Origin: Coprinopsis marcescibilis
Lineage: Eukaryota > Basidiomycota > Agaricomycetes > Agaricales > Psathyrellaceae
Direction of reading: 5' to 3'
DNA: 45,550 nucleotides
Assembly (NCBI GenBank): GCA_004369085.1
Contig: ML210336.1
Location: 1-45,550 of the forward strand
Shown one piece after another: positions 1 through 11,599 of the stretch (positions within the stretch are counted from its first letter, which is position 1; every line of letters begins with the position of its first letter). The notes beneath the pieces are model-generated. The model saw only the letters and a list, made by a program, of their open reading frames with translations, had not been told where the DNA came from and searched no databases. The translations under genes and the position numbers were made by a program.

Positions 1-169
1 TGTCCAGCCCTGACTACATTATCCCTTTGTGCATTCTTTCATTATTCTCATAGATTCCTCTCTATGTTTGTTTTCAATATAAAAATCCTGGACACATAAA
101 CGGTGTTTGACAAGCCACTGGGCATTCCGCAGCGCACGCTGAAACTTGACCTGACTTAATCTCAAAGTG

Positions 170-210
170 GTCACGAGTTCGCCTGAAGTCCTCTCGACGG
201 AACTCGTGAC
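170..210. repeat. 11-bp inverted repeat (hairpin)
   Basis: GTCACGAGTTC at 170-180 is perfectly repeated in inverse as GAACTCGTGAC at 200-210, with a 19-nt loop. No T-run or gene end is adjacent, so a terminator role is not supported. Confidence 0.7.
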
Positions 211-345
211 TTTGCCAAGCTGATACGCATAATTATAATCACCAAATATGGACTATCAAGCGGTGTCTGGGGTCGCACCTCGGCAAATGTGCCGGGAGCT
301 GATCCCATCAGAAGAACATAGCGTGATAGTCCGGTCAACCATACG

Positions 346-389
346 GATCTCCTTTGTCGCCAAATGAGCGTTTGGCGACAAAGGAGATC
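346..389. repeat. Perfect 19-bp hairpin
   Basis: The arms 346-364 and 371-389 (starting GATCTCCTTTG and ending CAAAGGAGATC) are exact inverse complements over 19 nt, separated by the 6-nt loop TGAGCG. It lies in non-coding sequence next to an R2 repeat remnant. It could be the end of an inserted element or a short hairpin-RNA source; neither is shown. Confidence 0.85.
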
Positions 390-410
390 TATTTTCAAGT
401 TTTTTACTGA

Positions 411-553
411 TGGACGCGCATATACTTGACCAGAATTCACCGTGCCTATTCCTCGCATTCGCCACGCTCCTTCCTGTCCACCACCTCAGAAACGTTACTG
501 CGATCCCTCGCACCCAGCACCTACTGCTGAACGCGCTGGCGTCCTCTGCTCAC
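411..553 (+). repeat. R2 dispersed repeat, fragment
   Basis: The stretch beginning GACGCGCATATACTTGACC matches 13923-14062 nearly base for base, including the later run GCGCTGGCGTCCTCTGCT. It also matches about 10260-10310. It is an isolated remnant of the repeat that fills the spacers of the 7-TM gene array. Confidence 0.75.
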
Positions 554-1136
554 TCAATATCCGTTTCACCGCCCACCGCAAGCACAGCGCATTCCAGTAT
601 ACAGCCCGACTCAGCACAGAGTCAAGTTATGTGGCTAGTAGGTATGGCGGACTAGATAAGCAATGGGGATTGGGGAGGCTATGCGCAATCCACGACTTCT
701 TTGGGCTGCGAGATGAGGTCGTATGTCGCTTCCGGTTCAGTAAACCCTGTCAAGGGCGGTGCGATGTGACGTGCAGGAGGTCGGTCGATCGCTTCTATTC
801 GGGTGGCCTTTTGATTATTCGGGATGAAATATGTTTCCAAACATAGTGGTGCGTAACATGGGAATAACGTCTGCGCCGCTGTTGACTTGCTGCAGCGAGC
901 GACCTTCGAAAGCAATCGCCGCCATGGGCAAGCCTTCGGGATATCGGAACATCAATAGGAGTAACTGCTGCCATGGCATGTCCCAGTTCTCTTTTGCAAC
1001 CCGTTCGCAGATAGACCATGCGTACAGACAGCCCATTCAGCTTTTCCATTTGGTTATTAACCCACTCGCTACATATTAATTCATTTCGGGATGCGCCCCA
1101 ACAATGATTCATTTATGGTTCACGCCACAGCGACAG

Positions 1137-1144
1137 TATATAAG
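1137..1144 (+). promoter_or_regulatory. TATA box of the monooxygenase gene
   Basis: TATATAAG lies 75 nt before the ATG at 1219. Transcription would be expected to start about 30 nt further on, leaving a short leader. Inferred from position and sequence only. Confidence 0.55.
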
Positions 1145-1218
1145 ATGGACCAAAAGTCCAACAATTTGGTTTTCAGTTACATCGTTACGACCTCATTTTG
1201 AACGGAGACCTCTCAGAC

Positions 1219-3439
1219 ATGGATATTGAAAAAGTCCTTAGCGCGCCTGTGTGCATTATAGGCACTGGGGTAGCGGGAATAATCTCCGCACACGTCTTGA
1301 TCCAAGATGGGTTTAGGGATGTTACCCTCATATCTCGTGACCAGGCTGTTGGAGGGGTGTGGGCGAGGGAGCGCGTGTATGAGGGTCTACGGACTAACAG
1401 GTGCGGATTAACAACTATCAAGATTCTTACTCGTGCTCTGTATACTTCTGGCTAACGACGAATTGGTTAATCAGCGTCCATGGCGAATATCGATTCTCGG
1501 CATTGGACATGAAGCCTGTGAATCACGACATGCGGGAAAAAGATCATAGACTGACGGGAGAGCATCTGTGCCAGTACATGGAGGAGTATTCGCAGCGGTT
1601 TCTGGTTGGGAAGGTCAAGTTCATGTTCCATTCGGAAGTGAAGAAGCTGTGGCGGGATGGTGATGGGAGATGGTTGGCCGCAGTGCAGGACACAGTTGAT
1701 GGATCGTCTCAAGAGCTTTCGTTCGCAAGGGTCATAGTTGCCAGCGGGGTACGTTGTGCATTCCACCTGTAACAAGCGGTGCTGACGATGTTCATTTTCG
1801 TAGGGTAACCATTTGCCGAGGATCCCTGCTGCATTGTCCTCCTCGAGTGCTCGAGCTAGTGGATTTGAAGGACGTCTGTTTCATTCGTCCGACTTTGCAA
1901 AAGAAGAACTGACCCTTCCTCTGCCGACCTCAAACGAGAAGAGGACCTTGTCATGCGTCGTAGTTGGAGGTGGCAAATCATCACAGGAGTGAGTACTGGT
2001 CTGTACTCAATCGAGAAGAACTACGACTAACATTTCGTTCTCAGTTTAGCCGCATTGATGACTCGGAAAGGCTACGATGTCACAATTGTTTACGAGCAAC
2101 TAGACGTTTTCTTCGCTTCTGACAAACCTCTCCCTGATTTCGTGCGTAAGGGCAGGTAAGTGGACATCGAGAGTCCAAGGAGTCAGAATCAGAGTTTTCT
2201 CATCCGCGATGCAGGTTGTTGAGTGTTTTGTCACCCCATCGGAAACTTGACACAAAGTTTGAGTACGTCCAATCCATGATCGTTAAGCTCTTTTCTTCGT
2301 TCTGACATGAAACGCAGACGGTTTCTCCATAAAACGCCTGTTGGAGCCACTCTCGTCAAGACGTTCTGGAAGAGTTTGGTCCATGGTTCGGTGAGAGTTG
2401 CCACACGGTTCACCACATGGTCTTCTTGCTAACTTGCTAACTTGAGTACAGACGAAGGCGTACGGTGTCCCTGAAGACTCGCCGCTCCGCTTCACACCAG
2501 AGGCATTCTGGAGCATAGGTACCAATGACGAAGGTATACCACGCCCTGATGGATTCCCAGCGCTCGTCAATCAAGGTCGACTGAAAGTCGTCGCCCCGTT
2601 CCGTGCAACAGGATTCTCCGAAAAAGGTTTAATGATCACGGATGGCCGCTGTCTCGCTGCAGACGTGATTATCTTGGCTACAGGCTACGAATCGTCGTGG
2701 TCCATGCTTGATGGTGAGTAACAGTGGCTTTGAGCTATTTGAACTTTGAGATAATGTTTCATTGATGGGTAGATGAGATGGTGGAAGAGTTGGGCCTCGC
2801 ATCCTACAAGTCAAAGGAGGACCTGAAAGATCGTTGGAACTACGCGACGTTACGAGATGGGCCCGTTCCTCATCCTGACCGTGATTCATGGACTACGAGC
2901 ATCTATCGGGGGATCGTACCTGCTAAGAACATACTGCACAAGGACTTTGCACTCGCCGGCGCGCTCGTACGTACGTCTTACTCCTCCTTGTTTCTTCCGT
3001 TAGACTGACTACCCTTGATCAGTGCACCATCAACCCAGGCTACACCTTCGAAGTGGCCGCCCATTGGATTTCAAGCTATTTCCTGGGGGATGACATGCGC
3101 TTGCCTGCGACCGTTCAGGAAGCTGCCGCGGACGCTGAGGATGTGATCAACTTTGGGAAAGTGAGGTTCCCCCAGACCCCGTTTTGGAGACGGGGGAGTG
3201 GGGGTGTTACACCTGACACCTGGACGTGAGTTGCGCAGCATATTTGCCGTGTGCACCTCTGACGGCGTCCTTGTGCTAGATGGCCTCAAGCGGCAGACGA
3301 GCTGCTTGAGGATATGCACCTCAGAAGCGGGAGGAGCGGAGGAAACTGGCTCAATTGGGCTTTTAAAGCCATAGATGTTAACGAAATTTCAAATATCAGT
3401 GACGAGAGGAGGAGGCTGCGAGAAGCCAGATGCACGTAG
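1219..3439 (+). CDS. Flavin-containing monooxygenase (FMO-like), 10 exons
   Basis: Predicted FAD- and NADPH-dependent monooxygenase that oxygenates a small molecule; substrate unknown. Exons by GT-AG sites with matching phases: 1219-1400, 1475-1748, 1804-1988, 2045-2155, 2215-2262, 2318-2390, 2452-2713, 2773-2966, 3023-3225, 3280-3439. Together they give 1692 nt, 563 residues and a stop. The FAD-binding loop GTGVAG is at residues 15-20. The FMO signature F-x-G-x3-H-x3-F (FEGRLFHSSDF) is at 173-183. The NADPH loop GGGKSS is at 207-212, and the ATGY motif at 367-370. Length suits the fungal FMO-like/cyclohexanone-monooxygenase group. An in-frame TTG at 1198 precedes the ATG, but 1219 is the first ATG after the TATA box. 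The next gene is convergent. No biosynthetic cluster partner is visible nearby, so secondary metabolism is only a guess. Confidence 0.9.
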
Positions 3440-3938
3440 GGTACATTAAATATGCACGTAGCTCGACGTACATGTAAGTGGTACGCACGTAAATGTCCCA
3501 TGGATAGCTTTGGGTTCGTTCGGCTCTAACTTGGCGTCGTCGTCGTCGGTATCGGTGCCACTCTAGCCTAGGCAGGGCGAAGTGGAGCATCATCAGTTGT
3601 ACCACAATTGAATATAGAGTATCGGACGATGTCGAGTCTTCTCATGATCGCGACTGGCCGATCGCATATGTAGGGTTCTCTGGATCGAGCCATTAACAAT
3701 TTTCGTCCACCTCGCCCGTCTCTGGCTTCCTCCGAGGTCCACCTTTCGACGTGCAGGTGCCCTCTGACTCCCACAGGGCTACACGTGCGCCCTGGCCAGC
3801 CTAACAACCTACAGTTCCTCTTAGTATCCTACACCGCATCCTAAATCTACTCCTACGCGTCCTGCTATACTTCCAGCCTTCTCCTACACGTCCTCCTACG
3901 AACCTAAACCCCCACACATAACCTTAGGCTGCTTCCTG
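3440..3938. other. Convergent intergenic spacer
   Basis: Lies between the 3' ends of the monooxygenase and the minus-strand gene. It holds a direct repeat of ATGCACGTA around 3430-3460 and C-rich CCTAC/CCTCC runs from about 3810 to 3960. No exon is recognised. Confidence 0.5.
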
Positions 3939-5108
3939 CTAAACATCCTCCTCCCCCCTAATATCCCGCCTCGCCCTCAACACATCTTCCCACTCCACCT
4001 CCGCCAACCTATCCAACAATTCCGGCGGGACCAAGTCCATACGCGTGCTCCAGGCCCAGATATCCTCGCGTTGGGTGTGGGGGTTGCAGGTCCTGAAGAA
4101 GGTGTTGGTGGTTTGGCTGAGAAGGTAGGTGTCGGGTGTGTCGGAGGGGTAGGGTGAGCCCAGAGGGGTTTGGGATGGAGATGGAGAGCGCGTGAGGACG
4201 TCGAGGACTTTGAGTACGAACCATGCCCGTGGGTTCGTTGGCTTTAGATTTCTATTGGCTGGTTCGCGGAACCTGTCATTGTGATCGGTGGTGGTAGAAG
4301 CGCGTGGTGAGGTTGAGGAGGGCCATAAGGTGGATCCGCCGGGATAAGAGTATGCTTCGGGGACGTTGGTTATGCGGTGGAGTTGGACGATGCCGATGCC
4401 TGGTAATAATTTGAGCGGGGAAGGATGAGGAAAGGGAAGAGAAGAAAGATACGGACCTTCGTAGCCTGTGACACCCGATTTCTTATTCCTCGTTTCCTTG
4501 CTATCAGTAAGAGTAAGCATCACTTCACCCCCACCCCCATCCTCAAACTGCATCAGAAACGTCTTCCACGTAAAATCACATAGCCACGGCTCGCCCAACC
4601 TCGCAAACACACTTCCGGTAGTCTTCAGGCCGTCTATGGATTCCAGGAGTGAAGGGGCGATGAGGGCGTCGTCGAGGAGGAGTTGACGGATGGGGTCATA
4701 CTTTGGTTTGGTGAGGAGGGAGAGAAGGGGTATTATCCAGGGGCCACCGGTTGGGAGGAGGTCGCTGCCCTCGCTTTGGAGTTTGGAGGGTCTGGGGTTT
4801 GGAAGGAGGCTGAAGCGGATGCTGGATACCGCGGTTGGCGGTGGGATTTCTTGTTCGCCGGATGCGGATTTGGCGGTGGGCTGTGGGAGGCCGCTGTGCC
4901 AGTACAGAAAGCCGCGGGTGTTGGCGGGGAATTTGCACTGGCGCAATTGGCTACTGGGCACCTGTGAACGCTCGGCGAGGTAGGTAAACGTCATCGTTTT
5001 GTACATTGTTATACCATCGTCGTCTTTGGACTTGCGGGGATTTGGAGGAGGAGGCGCGGGCGCGGCGGCGGTTTGCGTTGGCATGCTTGAGGCCCGAGAA
5101 ATCGACAT
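3939..5108 (-). CDS. Conserved hypothetical basidiomycete protein
   Basis: A single open frame of 389 residues on the minus strand. The ATG at 5108 is the first in frame. A low-complexity Ala/Pro stretch (residues about 13-24) precedes a compact region with RGFLYWHSGLP, GPWIIPLLSLL and EPWLCDFTWKTF. The C-terminal part includes NPRAWFVLKVLDVL. No catalytic motif or membrane segment is clear. A 57-nt in-frame intron (4456 down to 4400, weak donor GTCCGT, acceptor TTACCAG) would turn the middle into GYEGIGIVQLHR and shorten the protein to 370 residues. The more canonical donor GTATCT, 4 nt on, breaks the frame. I recall similar hypothetical proteins from mushrooms but know no function. Confidence 0.72.
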   Translation of the reverse strand: MSISRASSMPTQTAAAPAPPPPNPRKSKDDDGITMYKTMTFTYLAERSQVPSSQLRQCKFPANTRGFLYWHSGLPQPTAKSASGEQEIPPPTAVSSIRFSLLPNPRPSKLQSEGSDLLPTGGPWIIPLLSLLTKPKYDPIRQLLLDDALIAPSLLESIDGLKTTGSVFARLGEPWLCDFTWKTFLMQFEDGGGGEVMLTLTDSKETRNKKSGVTGYEGPYLSSLPFPHPSPLKLLPGIGIVQLHRITNVPEAYSYPGGSTLWPSSTSPRASTTTDHNDRFREPANRNLKPTNPRAWFVLKVLDVLTRSPSPSQTPLGSPYPSDTPDTYLLSQTTNTFFRTCNPHTQREDIWAWSTRMDLVPPELLDRLAEVEWEDVLRARRDIRGEEDV

Positions 5109-6200
5109 GGTCCGAGGCTAATAGTTTGGCGGGGTCGAGTGTGCTTATTGTGCGTTTATGTGTTTGGCTTGAGCGGTAGAGAATGGACTTTAGTTGGGTT
5201 AGTATTCGTAGTGCATAGACAAGCAGTGGTAAGACGCACGAATGTGGATTGAGCGCGTTGTGCGCAGGGCTTGGTTCACAAAATTGTATAAGGCGTTGGT
5301 TAGCTCCCTGGATCTGTGGTAAGTGGTTGTATACAGAGTGTATTGGATATGTACTTTGATTTTGAGCGCGGTCGAACGAGCATTTTCTGGCAGAGACAGT
5401 GCTGACTATCGAAGGGATGATGGTCGTTCGGGAGAGGAAGCCGTGGGAACGGCTCAATGTTGAGCTTACGTATCTTCGTGCGCGCCTCTGAATCGGTCCA
5501 ACTTTCAAGGCGGGCGCTCAAACATATTTACGCGAGTATTTATTTATGATTGACCGATTAGGAGATGCATCGTCAGGCTCTGAGCTCGAGCCTTCCGCAA
5601 AGGCGGAATGTTTATGTAGCAGTTATGCTTGCACTAGCTGATACTTACCTAGGGTAGTGCGACAAATGGGAAGGACAGACTTCGCGTACCTTGCTTTTAC
5701 AGCGCAGTACTTATGTACCTGCCCTGCCCCTTGAACGTTGCTGGAAATCCGGAAAGCGCGTCGGAGATATCGTTGCCGACGCGGGCGCAGTCGCTCATAC
5801 GTGTTTCGAAACAATTTAGTCCTAACTCGCTTCCATCACAGTGAAAGTGTTTAGCTTGATATGTACGTCCCGTTGTACATAACGTGGATGCAAATGCCGT
5901 GCGGTAAAATGGTGATACATATTTATATATTGGTACCAGTACAGGTCCAGCTTTTCGCTGGTTTTGAGCTTAATGTCCGCGAAGATTCAGGGCGGACGGG
6001 GGCCGGCAAAGCGGTCAAGGAGTAGACCGGCTCCGTTGGCGGGTGGGTCCAGCTTTCTCAGAGCTCAGAATATCAGCCGGGATTGGTCGAATTACCAATA
6101 ATCTCTCAGATGTTTACTAATTATGTAGTCCTACCACGGTGACGTAGAGCCACGGCATCATGATGGTCGTTTACAGCGTTTTCAAATCTCATCTGGCGCA
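5109..6200. other. Intergenic; nothing recognised
   Basis: About 1.1 kb upstream of the minus-strand gene. A long minus-strand frame at 4951-5508 mostly overlaps the hypothetical gene out of frame and shows no protein-like features. No RNA gene or repeat was recognised. Confidence 0.45.
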
Positions 6201-7062
6201 TACTATCGCTCCCGTAGTGTTTATAAAAATTTCAATGGTGCACGTTTTTGAGTATGTTCCGGGGCATATAATCTTACCGGGAGTTCAGGGTAGGTGGAAA
6301 ATTGTCCAATCTCGAGTCCTACCTAGTTATTTTGGTGATAAATAGGTATGGACTACGAACGGATGAATTCCGGTGTCTCGAGGTCGAAATCCTATAGTCT
6401 TTATAACTTTGTCACGCCCTGTCACACTCTGCCGACCTCAACTCCGCTCGGCTCTGTCACGCAGACGTGGGCAACAGCTCGAAGCAGGTCGCAAATCCTT
6501 ATTTCTACGACTCCAAAAATGCAACGAATAGGCAATTTATTAAGACTATGGAGAATACATTGTACTGTGGTAGTATTGTGGGGGCCCAGGTAAGTGTGAT
6601 TGAAGTGTCGCGCGTCAACGCATCACTCACTGCCAGGCTGGCAGTGTTAAGGCATTTTGGGCGGAGCTTGAATATGTCACGCTTGGAGGTCTCACAACGA
6701 CCCTCTTCATTGTAAAGCAGCTTACCCACTTCTGGTTCTAAGATCTCTTGAAATTATTTTACAAAGCTACTCTATATATCTTCTAGTAGTGCTTAAAAAT
6801 TTTTGGATGTGAACGCCCTGTAGTATGACCTTAGATCTGGCGATAGACTGGGATGCACACCACTTTTTCACACATTTTCACTATTAAACAACACCTCCTG
6901 CTCTCACTTTTTATTCAAAAATCACAAAAAAACCTATGTAACAATCTTGAGATGTATGGCTATCATGCTAGTATTTCACATGCGCTCTCTGTAGTGGTCC
7001 TGCCTCTGTATTCACGTTTTATAAACTCTCCATCATTTATAAACACTACGGGAGCGATAGTA
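6201..7062. mobile_element. Non-autonomous TIR element with TA target duplication
   Basis: The 25 nt at 6203-6227 (starts CTATCGCTCCCGTAGTG) are repeated exactly in inverse at 7036-7060. Each end is flanked by TA (6201-6202 and 7061-7062), the target duplication of the Tc1/mariner/pogo superfamily. The 862-bp unit holds only short open frames without a DDE motif, so it is a MITE-like or deleted passenger. Whether its transposase exists elsewhere in the genome cannot be seen here. Its TIR differs from that of the pogo-like element at 33268. Confidence 0.8.
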
Positions 7063-7371
7063 GTTCTCACCAGTAACTTGCCAGATCCGTTGACGGCGAG
7101 CCTCAAGATTTGATGGAATGCAATCTAAATGTCACCTTCTTCGGGGGCCCATCTGGGCCCATGTGCTTCGCTTTACAATGGGGAAGACAAACCTTAAAAG
7201 TAAGCATGCCAGATTCCGGCCATCCATAGCAGTTCACAGCTCGAGTTGAACGCCGCTGCCATGGGAAAAAAATCGTAATGCCGGCTATGTGATTCAATAA
7301 ACAACTCAATTTCTGTCCCCCGTTGTCAAATCGGGAGGATATCTTAATTCATATGGGCGCGCGCCTTCTTT

Positions 7372-7423
7372 TATAAGGCAGCCCTGTCTACGTCACTTGC
7401 AGTATCACCCCCCCCTCCCCCCC
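7372..7423 (+). promoter_or_regulatory. Core promoter of the DUF6534-like gene
   Basis: TATAAGG at 7372-7378 is followed by a C-rich pyrimidine tract (about 7408-7423), 32 nt before the proposed ATG at 7455. A TATA box plus a pyrimidine run is a common fungal promoter layout. Confidence 0.5.
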
Positions 7424-7454
7424 GCCATTGCTCTGCCTTCTATAGCATGCTTAG

Positions 7455-9150
7455 ATGAGCGACAACGCAACAGGTACAAATGCAATATTCTTGTAAGCTG
7501 TTCTACTTACTGGGACACTAGCCGTGCTGACTGTTCTCTAGCACGGGCCCGTCTGTAAGCTCTCCGATCCACTATTACTCATCGAAAACTTCCTCCCCTC
7601 GAATCTAGTTTGTAGGGTCTCAGCTCGCCTGGTTCTTCTTCGGCGCCTTTGTGGTGCAGCTATGTGAGGAGACCTCGACCATCCATCAGCCATTCCTTTT
7701 ACAAACCTGCCACTCAGACAATTACATAATCAGCAATCCAAGAGGGAAGCTCTTTCCAAAGATACTTGGTGAGTTGACCTGATTTGCTGGCGCGGCTGTG
7801 GGGATTGGAACTCAAGTCCGATGGCATTGGCATTGTGGCAGTGTGGTTCCTGGCCGTAGTCGAGATCTTGGGCCTGCTCATTATATGCGACCATGCCTGG
7901 TACTATCTTGTGCTGCAAAGCGACCAGAACAGCCCTGCGACGGCGCGGATGTCCGTGACGGCACCGGCGTATACAGTCCTGAACGGAACATGTGAGTTTC
8001 CTGAACTGTATGCGATTGTGTTTGTCTCGTTTACTCAACTCGAGTACAGTGGCGGCCTGCTTCCAAGGATTCTTTGCCTGGTGAGTTGCTCCGAGCTGGT
8101 ATCTCTCGATGTGTATTCTGACGTCCCCCGCAGGAAGATATACTCACTTCGCTCACGGACCATGGATCTTGTGGCAGCGGGGAGTGCTGCGGTGGTGAGC
8201 ACGGCCAATTATTCGTTGGATGCGGCTCAATCTTAGTTTCTGCTGTTATAGCTTGCATTGCTTCATTGGAGCTCCTCAATTGCCGTCTGCATCAAGGTAC
8301 CACTGATTCATATCCCACCACGAACTGACCATGAATAAAACATAGTTCAGCCTGCTCGGTAACAACATGGACGCCATGCACGAAATGGCATATGCCGTCG
8401 GGGTCTACCAAGTGTCTGGTCTGCTCTGTTCCATGTTGATCTCCGTTTCTATGGTGCTTTTGGTACGTAGTAGTAGTTCCAGCCGCCGATTGAGTCGTTT
8501 TGCGTGATGGCTGACGGCTGATGACATCCGTTGTAGTTCATGCGGTACAGTCAAGGAACCAGGATCTCGGCGCCAAGGGGTATACTGAGGACGCTGACCA
8601 AGAATACCGTCGAAACTGGGGTTATTATCACTGTATTCGCGTTGGCGGGCCTTATCATGTTTTACGCTCGCCCTTCGGAGGCCTTTCACATTGCCATGTA
8701 CGTTTGTTGAATTTACCAAAGCTCGGAGATCACCACTGACACACACATGTATCGCGCTTACAGACAATGGCTGCTTGGACGAATGTAAGTCGCCGGATCA
8801 CTAGAACCTGTCGTGTGAGCACCGGTGCTGAATGCCCTATCTAAAGCTACGCCAACGTTATCCTCGCAAGCCTCAATGGCCAGCAGCAAATTTGTGAAAA
8901 CGATCGGACAGACATCAGTTTACCTGGAGCATCTAATTTAAGGTTCACCGGTGTGGATGCGAGTCGAGTCTTTGGAGGCGATTCTTCGAAACCCAGCTCG
9001 CAAGGCGTCGAGCTAAACACTGTGAGGGATCCCGATGAGGACATGTTTGTCGCAAGCAAGACCTCGCAGCAACCTTCGGAGAGTAGCAGGATAGACAAGC
9101 AAACTCCGGGCCATCCGATCATCCTCTCGGCGGCTACATCTAAGGTGTAG
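7455..9150 (+). CDS. DUF6534-like multi-pass membrane protein
   Basis: Proposed exons: 7455-7492, 7542-7554, 7609-7663, 7718 (or 7734)-7768, 7817-7991, 8050-8080, 8134-8194, 8252-8296, 8346-8462, 8537-8697, 8764-8784, 8847-9150. The C-terminal core is typical of DUF6534: a long hydrophobic run, then LRTLTKNTVETGVIITVFAL, then IYANVILASLNGQQ and a polar tail. Hydrophobic segments include QLAWFFFGAFVV and IVAVWFLAVVEILGLLII, suggesting about seven membrane spans. One junction is unresolved. The 7717 acceptor gives the family-like YNYIISNPRG but leaves the next exon one base out of frame. The 7733 acceptor keeps the frame (about 351 residues) but loses that sequence. Function is unknown; a receptor-like role is often supposed for the family. 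Confidence 0.75.
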
Positions 9151-11494
9151 ATATCCTTGCACCAAGATTAGCTGCGTCAGTTACCTCGCTCGCTTAATAT
9201 CTAGAGATTGCTTCATGCTTCCTGTCTTTACTGCGATATACAGGCACACCGCCTACGCGTTCTTTTTTTTAGGTAGTTATCCAGCTGGATCATAGATGTT
9301 TTCGCTTCGGATTACCGAAAGCCGCAAAAGTTTAAGAGCTGAATATCCTAAACGTCCTATCGGATCAGAAAGTTGAGGACCATCCGTGGGAACAAGAGTC
9401 GAGGAGACCAACGGGGCCCCGCTGCGGGCATTGGTAATGATCTTACGGTGAGCCACCCTTCCAGCCATAAGGCATAGGTATTCTGCGGGCGTCTTCAAAA
9501 ACCAATTGTCGGGAGCTGCCTCTAGAGCCGCGTGCCGTGTTTAGGCTTCGAGAGTGGGACACAGCTTGCTTTTGCTCGCCATCCACTATTTTCTTGCTAT
9601 TTTCATCTTATGTTTGCCGCAATGGCATAAACCCTTGCGATATTGGATGCACTGGATTTTAAGTTACAATTCTCGTTGGGAAAGGCCCAAAATTCGATCT
9701 TCATACCTTTACTTTGACCGTTTGTGCGTTTGAACAGTTTGAACATCCAAAGAGCGGATGACGTTCTGGCGATGACACGGGAGAGGAGGCGTGAGAACGA
9801 ACTGCTGTTCGAGTCGCTCTTCAATGTGCCTATCAGAAACCTTGTGCCTACGACAGACTCTCGCCTTCCGTGCTGCTAAAGTCACGGCCCCTAGATTTTT
9901 TTGCCATGTCTAGCCACAGCTACGCATTAGGCCTTCCAGCTCGCAAGCATTCATCGTCTCTGCCGCCGTCAATCCACGCAATATAGAGGATATAGGACTT
10001 CGCTGGATGGGTTAGAAAAGGGCTGTGGGCAGTAGGAGCGTCAGCTAGTTCCTCCATTTCACGGGTTAGGATACTCATCATGCAGATACTGTCCTCGATG
10101 GTGTCTTCCTCCGCCCAGTTTTGTCGACTTACTACGACTAGTCACGCGTTGCCCTATCCTGCATATCTATTCGCCTTTGATCCCTAACCCGAGATACAAA
10201 TCGTCCGTATCATCCGCGGCCCTACGACTTGAAGGGATCGTACGCTCATATTCTGTTGGCGGACGCGCATATACTTGACCAAAATTGACCGTGCTCATTC
10301 CTCGCGGACCTCGTCGCACCGCCCACGGTCTCGACCATCACCATTATTATCCCTCCCTATACTGTGGACATTCGCCGTTTTGGATCCCGCCCACTGTGTC
10401 CAGCCTCACGGACCAAATCCAACACTTCCACTCGCCTCAGCATCTCCTGCCGCTCGAATGGACGCGTCAAAGCATATGGGCCCTTCCGACAACATGTTGA
10501 AACTTAAAAAGGTATCAGACGTTTATGGTTAGAATGTCGGTAGCACATTGGGGCGTAGTATGCGGGCATTCAGTACCAACGCTTCAACTCTCAGCGAGCG
10601 CAGCGGCAATTGTAAGGATTGTTCGTCTAGCGAGATCTGGTCCTTTGAACCTTCCTGCAGGCCTCTTACTTTGGCCACGTTTCACCAATCCGCTTCTCTG
10701 ATTCAGACGTGTGCAATAGAAGGGGATGGTGCAATGATTGATGGTTGATCATAGGACGCGGGAACGCTTGAGTGGGTCCATGCGCAACCGTGTGCGACAG
10801 ATTGTGCCTGCAAATGGACAGGATCGTATTGGCTCGTATTGGGATAGGCCCTGGGTTAGATCCGAATATGGTGCGAGAAGCAGATGGAAGGTTAGGTTGG
10901 ACGCATGTGTTTCGGGTATGCGACGATAAGGATTCGAAGGTCAAAAAGCGCTGATGCTTGGAGCGCGAAGTGCGAAGTGAGGTTGGGGGTAGGGGGTCGA
11001 AGTGCCATTTGTTGATTTTCTGTACAGAGCTTATCGTGAGTTCACATTCGCTCGTGCAATGGGTCTGGGCGCTGAAGGGTTACACTCATATGAGTTGTTG
11101 TCTATGGGACGGTACAGGATGAAACCTGGATCAAGGGCGCATATATAGATAGAGCGAAGTTGAGAAGATGATATGTCGTTGATCTTTCCTTGTGATTGGG
11201 ACGAGTAATCAGTGAGAATTTCCAGGATAGATATGATACAACCTCCGTGATCTGATAGCATGCGTGGTTTACAATGAACAGTGTCTGGAAGGTCAAAGAA
11301 CCTGCATTTGATGTGGCTATGTACCACTTACACCGAGTACGACGAGTCGAACCTACAGAAAGGCCAGTTTTAGACAAGTCATCTGATTCAACGGTCCTTC
11401 AGAGTCGGTCCGGCGAGCTGTCATCTCTGATTTTTGTGACATCCTGGTAAACCCCGTCATTGTGCTCTCGTGGGTAGAAATTATTTTGTTGAGG
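9151..11494. other. Spacer upstream of 7-TM gene A, repeat-filled
   Basis: No exon is supported. The part from about 9925 is R2 repeat. About 10640-10960 (with the motif AGATTGTGCCTGC) resembles 14590-14800 and, more weakly, 18310-18520, that is, the upstream regions of genes B and C. The spacer was therefore duplicated with the genes. A minus-strand frame at 9603-9824 has no recognisable features. Confidence 0.55.
9925..10320 (+). repeat. R2 repeat, copy upstream of gene A
   Basis: Matches 13578-13985 in the same order. Shared stretches include AGGCCTTCCAGCTCGC, CTGGATGGGTTAGAAA, ACGACTAGTCAC, TTGATCCCTAACCCGAG and GGCGGACGC plus CATATACTTGACC. Divergence is visible by eye. No open frame is shared between copies, so it is treated as non-coding. 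Confidence 0.8.
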
Positions 11495-11501
11495 TATAAA
11501 G
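11495..11501 (+). promoter_or_regulatory. TATA box of 7-TM gene A
   Basis: TATAAAG lies 105 nt upstream of the ATG at 11600. Genes B, D and E carry a TATA-like element at almost the same distance (95-103 nt), which supports it. Confidence 0.6.
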
Positions 11502-11599
11502 TGGGGCTTTCATTATCATCATTACGAAGGAGTGCCATAATCCTTCCCATATCCCTTCCTAATCCTGCATCGCACGCAACCAAATTCTTTCAAGCTGGA

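Larger units (their letters stand above)
1..1136. other. Intergenic, upstream of the monooxygenase
   Basis: No convincing exon is visible on either strand. The stretch holds two strong hairpins (170-210 and 346-389) and a decayed fragment of the R2 repeat (411-553). Short open frames here are not supported by splice sites or recognisable residues. The last part before 1137 is the monooxygenase promoter region. Confidence 0.6.

Noticed and set aside
4951..5508. 185-codon minus-strand frame
   Set aside because: It overlaps the start of the hypothetical gene in another frame; the other frame has the better composition and a clear ATG.
6853..7113. 86-codon frame in the TIR element
   Set aside because: No DDE or DNA-binding motif, and it crosses the element boundary.
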